Source: Gigantopelta aegis (lineage: Eukaryota > Mollusca > Gastropoda > Neomphalida > Peltospiridae). From it: 64,000 nt of DNA. The notes under the pieces are model-generated. The model saw only the letters and a list, made by a program, of their open reading frames with translations, searched no databases and had not been told where the DNA came from. Below, one piece after another: positions 60,501-64,000 of the stretch. The stretch covers positions 76,449,679 to 76,513,678 of the forward strand of contig NC_054702.1 of the NCBI RefSeq assembly GCF_016097555.1. The letters are read 5' to 3'. Every line of letters starts with the position of its first letter. Within the stretch, counting starts at the first letter, position 1. Made by a program: the position numbers and the translations under genes.

Positions 60501-62428
60501 AATTGCCAGCATAAATATGTGTTCTAGTTTTAGCAGAAATGTCGCAGTGTAAATTATTTGAAAGGAACATTTCAGCAATTAAAAAACCTTAGTAAGCAAC
60601 TGAATTGTTTGACCACAGACTGGTGATTGTATTTGACCAATATTAAATTTGAGGCTTTTACTTGTTGGTTTGTAATATTTAGTGTTAGAGGTTTGCAAAC
60701 GTACCCTACATTGGTTGTACTGACCACCTGCTGACTGATACTTGGTTTCATTTTAGGAGGGTTTTCCATGGGTGGTTGTTTAGCCCTACACCTTGCATAC
60801 AGATTCCACAAGGAGATAGCTGGAGTGTTTGCCTTATCCAGTTTTCTCCAGACAGAATCATCAGTGTATAAGGTCAGATTTTAATGTTGTGTAGGTAATG
60901 CATTATGATTTCTTATAATAGCACCAAACTCAATAAAAAGAAGGAAGAAGCATGAATGCTAAATAACTTTTTCTTTGTTAATTCAGTTTATATTAACTCT
61001 AAATCCAAAATATATGAATTATAAAATCATTCATTAAATGTTCGGATGGCTATTGTTTCATTCATTTAAGTTCAGAATTTTACATTTATATAGAGATTAT
61101 TATATGAGCTTGTGTGTCATACTGATTTTACTAAATGAGTGTTAGGATTCTTGTATTGCCCGAGCGAGATCGAGCATAATACCTGAATCCTGACACAAGT
61201 TTCCTAAAATCAGTATGACTCGCACACAACTGTAATAGCATGTTTATTATTACTGTTTCTTTTTTATGAATAACAAAGACTGTCTCAAAATGTTTCAACC
61301 ACAACTACAAGAAGATGACAAAATGACATCATATTTCACATGCACCTGTTATGACTTTGCTTCCCAGAATTATGTCATTACACTTGTGCTTCGTATGGTT
61401 TTTATTAACTTGGTTATGTTGAACCATGTGGATAATAAATGCTAGTACTATATGCAGGAGCTTCTGTTCACAACTGCATGGTAAAACACGAAAAGATGTC
61501 AAGATATAATTAATAGACTATGGATTTCATGTCTTCTAGACATGTTGTCACTCTGTCCATCCTAGTAAGTTGTGTAAATGACCACTTGATAGACATTGGA
61601 TTTCATGTCTTCTAGACATGTTGTCACTCTGTCCATCCTAGTAAATTGTGTAAATGACCACTTGATAGACTTTGGATTTCATGTCTTCTAGACATGTTGT
61701 CACTCTGTCCATCCTAGTAAATTGTGTGAATGACCACTTGATAGACATTGGATTTCATGTCTTCTAGACATATTGTCACTCTGTCCATCCTAGTAAATTG
61801 TGTAAATGACAAGAAGTCTCAAGTATTATAATAATGCCTGTTAACCAATCCTTTACCGTACAATATAATGCTTTTACAGTGCTTATGGTTTGAAAATTGA
61901 TGGTGATCAACAAACTGCTCTCCTCAAATTATGTAGGAGAGCAATTGCTCCCAGTGTAACAAGTCAGTGTAATTTTGAGTAAATATATTAATGATATCGG
62001 CGTGTGACGAGGCGAGCAGGTTTTCATCCACGTGGAAATAGTTTTGCATAACCACACGCGAGTGGGAGCAATTACTCGCGCCAAACCATAAGGACTTCTT
62101 TTATGGATAGAGAATCAAAATTATGTTTCCTTAGTTTAGTAAGGTCTTGGAATAAATAAGCTTTTTAGAATCATTTTGTGTATATTTTCTAATATTTATT
62201 TTTCAGAGTATAAAAGAAGACGGAAGCAGTCTTGTTCCGCTGTTTCAGTTCCATGGCAAGAAGGACTGTTTAGTTATGTATGAATGGGGGGAAGACTCCT
62301 TTCAAAAGTTGAAATCTCTCGGTGTCGAAGGGCAGTTTCACACATTGTCACATCTACAACATGAATTGAATAGAAAAGAAATTGAACTCTTAAAGCAATG
62401 GATTGTAGAAAAAGTTCGCAACAATTAA
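48550..62428 (+). CDS. LYPLAL1: Lysophospholipase-like protein 1 (acyl-protein thioesterase family), complete, 5 coding exons, 232 aa
   Basis: Cytosolic alpha/beta-hydrolase related to acyl-protein thioesterases; the vertebrate protein hydrolyses short-chain acyl esters, and its physiological substrate is still debated. Exons: 48550-48643, 57662-57761, 59759-59925, 60757-60872, 62207-62428; all GT/AG, total 699 nt. Motifs: [13 protein letters not shown] (oxyanion loop, from residue 25), [20 protein letters not shown], then [13 protein letters not shown] with nucleophile Ser124, FQFHGKKD with Asp179, and HLQHEL with His211. The three catalytic positions have the same numbers as in human LYPLAL1 (237 aa). 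The start ATG sits in AAAAAATGT and gives an N-terminus of family length. Intron 1 is 9 kb and intron 2 carries a Tc1-like transposon. An ATTAAA at 62583 is a possible poly(A) signal. Confidence 0.95.
49487..49936. mobile_element. hAT-like MITE nested in the MULE-like element
   Basis: The ends are CAGGCATTGAAATAAG and, inverted, CAGGCATCGAAATAAG, with GGTTACC-type subterminal repeats on both sides (49524-49570 and 49889-49905). The flanks are ATATA on both sides, a 5-bp target duplication in a low-complexity site. It is 450 bp, with no transposase. Confidence 0.7.
49953..50311 (-). pseudogene. PHD-type zinc-finger gene fragment, two exons, probably the N-terminus of a MULE-encoded protein
   Basis: Exon a (50209-50311) starts at an ATG and encodes CIQC, a 12-residue spacer, [12 protein letters not shown]. 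It splices (A|GT donor, acceptor CAG) to exon b (49953-50169), which continues [10 protein letters not shown] and then an acidic Glu/Asp/Ser-rich stretch ending SVEVIKDR before a GTATGT donor. The ligands form C-x2-C-x12-C-x2-C-x4-H-x2-C...C-x2-C, a C4HC3 PHD arrangement completed only across the splice. Downstream exons are missing: 16 bp into the following intron lies a MITE, and then only about 430 bp remain before the element's end. It lies inside the MULE-like element and antisense to LYPLAL1. Confidence 0.6.
52589..52610. repeat. (CCA)n microsatellite
   Basis: About seven consecutive CCA units in LYPLAL1 intron 1. Confidence 0.9.
52637..53328. mobile_element. Possible degraded relative of the CAGGGCTCAC MITE
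   Basis: The left end GGGGCTCACCCTGG and right end CGCACACCCTG resemble the ends of the 23791-23973 MITE, and both contain ATTAGCC-like subterminal sequence. No target duplication. Confidence 0.3.
53742..54087 (+). mobile_element. SINE, tRNA-like head 2 + core + tail B, with target duplication
   Basis: The body, 53756-54073, runs GGGACGTAGCCC (head), GATCGATCCCCGTCGG (box-B-like), the shared core (GGCTGTGGTATGTACTACC..., TGTCTGTGGGATGGTGC), then the tail ending in TGTTGAGT..GTCATTAAATAAAAC. It is flanked by TTCACTGGCTGGAG and TTCACTGGCTAGAG (14 bp, one difference), the mark of LINE-type retroposition. It lies in LYPLAL1 intron 1. Confidence 0.8.
54090..56600 (-). pseudogene. Degenerate Gypsy-type LTR retrotransposon (gag and integrase relics)
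   Basis: On the minus strand, 56600-56475 encodes a gag-like stretch ([14 protein letters not shown]) and 56330-56090 more gag ([32 protein letters not shown]), with stops and frame changes. Further along, 54780-54090 holds integrase pieces in broken frames: [10 protein letters not shown], a zinc-finger-like [12 protein letters not shown], and [12 protein letters not shown]. The order gag then integrase is right for a minus-strand element. The distance is too short for an intact pol, so reverse transcriptase has largely been lost, and a hAT-like element interrupts the remainder. LTRs were not identified. Confidence 0.6.
54936..55790. mobile_element. hAT-like non-autonomous element, 855 bp
   Basis: It begins CAGGGTACTT and ends with the inverse (TGGTACCCTG), with many CAGGGAA / TTCCCTG subterminal motifs. 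The flanking AAACA on both sides is a 5-bp target duplication. It has no coding sequence and is inserted inside the decayed Gypsy element in LYPLAL1 intron 1. Confidence 0.7.
57366..57449. mobile_element. 84-bp MITE with CAGGGC ends
   Basis: The left end CAGGGCTGTAGCTA mirrors the right end TAGCTACGGCCCTG, with CATGC on each side as a 5-bp target duplication. It is essentially all termini. It lies just upstream of LYPLAL1 exon 2. Confidence 0.7.
57875..57936. repeat. Two tandem copies of a 31-bp unit
   Basis: CTGTAGTCTATTCAATG... repeats exactly with a 31-bp period just after LYPLAL1 exon 2. Confidence 0.85.
58127..59731 (+). mobile_element. Tc1-like DNA transposon, 1605 bp, in LYPLAL1 intron 2
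   Basis: A perfect 26-bp terminal inverted repeat (58127-58152 and 59706-59731, beginning TACTACTCAAAAGAATT) is flanked by TA on both sides, as expected for Tc1/mariner insertion. It contains one transposase reading frame in the same orientation as the host gene. Identical termini and a nearly open frame suggest a fairly recent insertion. Confidence 0.92.
58493..59518 (+). pseudogene. Tc1-like DD34E transposase with one in-frame stop
   Basis: The frame from the ATG at 58493 has an N-terminal helix-turn-helix pair ([17 protein letters not shown]...; [13 protein letters not shown]), a GRPRSTT linker, and a second DNA-binding half ([12 protein letters not shown]). After a UGA at 58913-58915 the same frame continues through the catalytic domain to TAA at 59516-59518. 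The acidic triad is visible: Asp in FTDESRF, Asp in LQDDNARPH, and Glu in [11 protein letters not shown], with 34 residues between the last two by my count. Only the one stop breaks the frame, so this copy should not make full-length enzyme unless the stop is read through. Confidence 0.9.
60135..60436 (+). mobile_element. SINE, tRNA-like head 1 + core + tail A
   Basis: Starts GGGGTGGGATTTAGCTTAGTTG (box-A-like) with GGGTTGAACCACCTC (box-B-like). It then carries the core (GGCTATGGTATGTGCG, TATAAAAGATCCCTTGC) and tail A (ACATCCCATAGCTGATGATT, GTGCTCTAGTGGTGTCGTTA). It lies in LYPLAL1 intron 3. No clear target duplication was found. Confidence 0.8.
61093..61250. repeat. Imperfect palindrome (foldback), about 155 bp
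   Basis: GTCATACTGATTTTA...GTTAGGATTC on the left is the near-inverse of GAATCCTGACAC...TAAAATCAGTATGAC on the right. The centre contains CCCGAGCGAGATCGAGC. Non-coding, in LYPLAL1 intron 4. Confidence 0.65.
61513..61811. repeat. 76-bp tandem repeat, about 3.9 copies
   Basis: The unit contains GGATTTCATGTCTTCTAGAC and starts at 61522, 61598, 61674 and 61750, with only a few substitutions between copies. Non-coding, in LYPLAL1 intron 4. Confidence 0.92.
61875..62100. repeat. Inverted-repeat element with GAGCAATTNCTC motifs
   Basis: The outer ends GCTTATGGTTTG and CAAACCATAAGG are inverted. Inside, AGAGCAATTGCTCCCAGTG and CGAGTGGGAGCAATTACTCG repeat a GAGCAATT core. No target duplication was resolved. 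It lies just before LYPLAL1 exon 5. Confidence 0.45.
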
Positions 62429-63591
62429 TTAATATTCAAATGTTTAATAATATTAACTTAAACATTGTGTTAACAGGGCACAATATTTCACGAGAACCAT
62501 TGTTCTGTTCGCATGTCAGTTATGCAACTTTAAAATCATGTGAACCGCTAATCAGTTACATGGTGAACCAATACATTCTAAAATTAAAAGTACCTATCAG
62601 TAGTCAAATTAAAAATCTTTAGTTTTTTAAAATACATTTGAACCATCAATGTAGCATGGAACCGTAGTCTAAATGTTTTAGGATTAAGTAGGTCTAACTC
62701 ATCGGTTATGTGAATTATATTCAAGTAACCGAACAATCGGTCACCTAATTAAAACTCACGTGAACTGACTTCCGGTTACGTTAGATTTTGAAATATTGTA
62801 CCCTGCAGTGTAGGAAATGTTTGACAGTTAATATGCATAGAACTTAATATATTTTAAGAATTATGAACTCTAAGACAATAGTTGGATGAAGGGTATTACG
62901 ATAACATTCTTGATTACAGTTTTTAATTTTGCATTAATTTTTATGGATGTTCCCGGTGGCCATTAGGTTAAGACTAAATTGTCAAATGTCGTGTGATCTA
63001 TAGTGGTAGCTTCAAATGTTACCACTATACAGTACTCAACTTCACATACTTTTGCAAATCCTGGAAATTGTAAGCAGTACTAACACCATGAAATACAGCA
63101 TGATACCCTAAAGAAAACTTGTTTAAAGTGACAGACCCTAGTTTTTAAACACTAAGGCCAGTTTATCACTATTAGAGCCGTTTATGATCACTTATATTTT
63201 AATGTTTTGATTTTTATGTTTAGATTATCAGTTTCCATACAACCCAAAGTATTTCTGGTAATCCTGGTGTTTCTAATAGGACAAAATGCATTTTTCATAT
63301 TTGCAAAAACGCATGTTTATGAAGTCAAGTTCTAGTCTATTTTTAAAGATATTTCCATTTCAATGTCACAGACTTAGTCATTTTAAAGAATATTTCCATT
63401 TCAGCGTCACAGAATCTTGTTTCACTCTATTGTAACTTTATCCAAGTGTGTTACAGGTTTGTACATTAACTAAACTTAGTGTCCATTTTTACCGTTTACG
63501 AGATTATTTTGGTAAATAATGATATGCATTTATGAATGAGATGTCATAATTATGATATGTTATCTATAGTCCATCCCATCCTACAAAAATG
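62429..63591. other. Downstream flank of LYPLAL1
   Basis: Presumed 3' UTR and intergenic DNA. The only structure noticed is a diverged pair of about 40-bp units at 63340-63413 (ATATTTCCATTTCA..GTCACAGA). No further gene seen. Confidence 0.5.
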
Positions 63592-63746
63592 ATAGTGAAT
63601 ATAAAAGATCCCTTGCTATTAATGGAAAAATGTAGCAGATTTCCTCTAAGACTATATGTCAAAATTACTAAATGTTTGACATCCAATAGCCAATAATTAA
63701 TAAATCAATGTGCTCTAGTGGTGTCATTAAACAAAGCAAACTTTAA
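63592..63746 (+). mobile_element. SINE fragment, end of core + tail A
   Basis: ATATAAAAGATCCCTTGCTA, then ATGTTTGACATCCAATAGCC and TGTGCTCTAGTGGTGTCATT: the 3' half of the same SINE as at 60135, 5'-truncated. Confidence 0.8.
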
Positions 63747-63964
63747 AATAATTATTGTTGAGCACTATACATGTACTATTAATAGTTATTGATAGATTCC
63801 ACCTAGCCTTTGCTTTCACCATCATCGCCACCATGACTTTGGGGTTTTTTCCACCAAGCAAATGTGAAATGCAAACAGATGGGTTCTATTGATATTCAGT
63901 AGTATATTTCTGCCAAGTAAAAAAAAGTTAAAAGTTTAATGACATCACTGCACTGGAGAAAAAT

Positions 63965-64000
63965 TGATGGGATGTCAAACATTTGGTAAATGTAGTCTTA
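63965..64000 (-). mobile_element. SINE tail-A fragment running off the window
   Basis: GATGGGATGTCAAACATTTGG matches the start of tail A on the minus strand. The window ends inside it. Confidence 0.55.

Overview
This is a eukaryotic, probably molluscan (most likely gastropod) nuclear genome window. It is AT-rich, has long introns with canonical GT/AG junctions, and is full of small non-autonomous mobile elements. No bacterial-style operons, CRISPR arrays or rRNA genes are present. The mollusc call rests on remembered SINE families and on the two proteins; the species cannot be named from sequence alone.

Two protein-coding genes can be reconstructed completely and lie head to head. (1) TTLL5, a tubulin polyglutamylase, on the minus strand: 28 coding exons from an ATG at 45694 to a stop at 11864, 3849 nt, 1282 aa. 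Every junction was phased by hand. (2) LYPLAL1, a serine esterase of the acyl-protein-thioesterase family, on the plus strand: 5 coding exons from 48550 to 62428, 232 aa, catalytic triad Ser124/Asp179/His211. Their start codons are 2.86 kb apart, so the stretch between them must hold both 5' ends; a shared promoter is possible but not shown.

Layout. 1-11.7 kb: the region beyond the TTLL5 3' end, with two diverged copies of an unidentified coding repeat, several local tandem duplications and a decayed Harbinger-like MITE. 11.7-45.7 kb: TTLL5, its introns carrying SINEs, hAT-like MITEs, Harbinger-like MITEs, a pogo-like element and a frameshifted Tc1-like transposon. 45.7-48.5 kb: the intergenic region, with a foldback element holding a perfect 38-bp inverted repeat. 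48.5-62.4 kb: LYPLAL1, whose 9-kb first intron holds a three-level nest (a hAT-like MITE inside a MULE-like element with a PHD-finger gene fragment, inside one LTR of a miniature LTR retrotransposon), a SINE with target-site duplication, and a degenerate Gypsy element. Its second intron holds a Tc1-like transposon whose transposase is interrupted by a single stop. 62.4-64 kb: SINE tail fragments.

The host genes look ordinary and intact. The unusual content is the mobile-element layer: nested insertions datable relative to each other, SINEs whose heads and tails are recombined around one core, and a group of CAGGG-ended elements with 5-6 bp target duplications.
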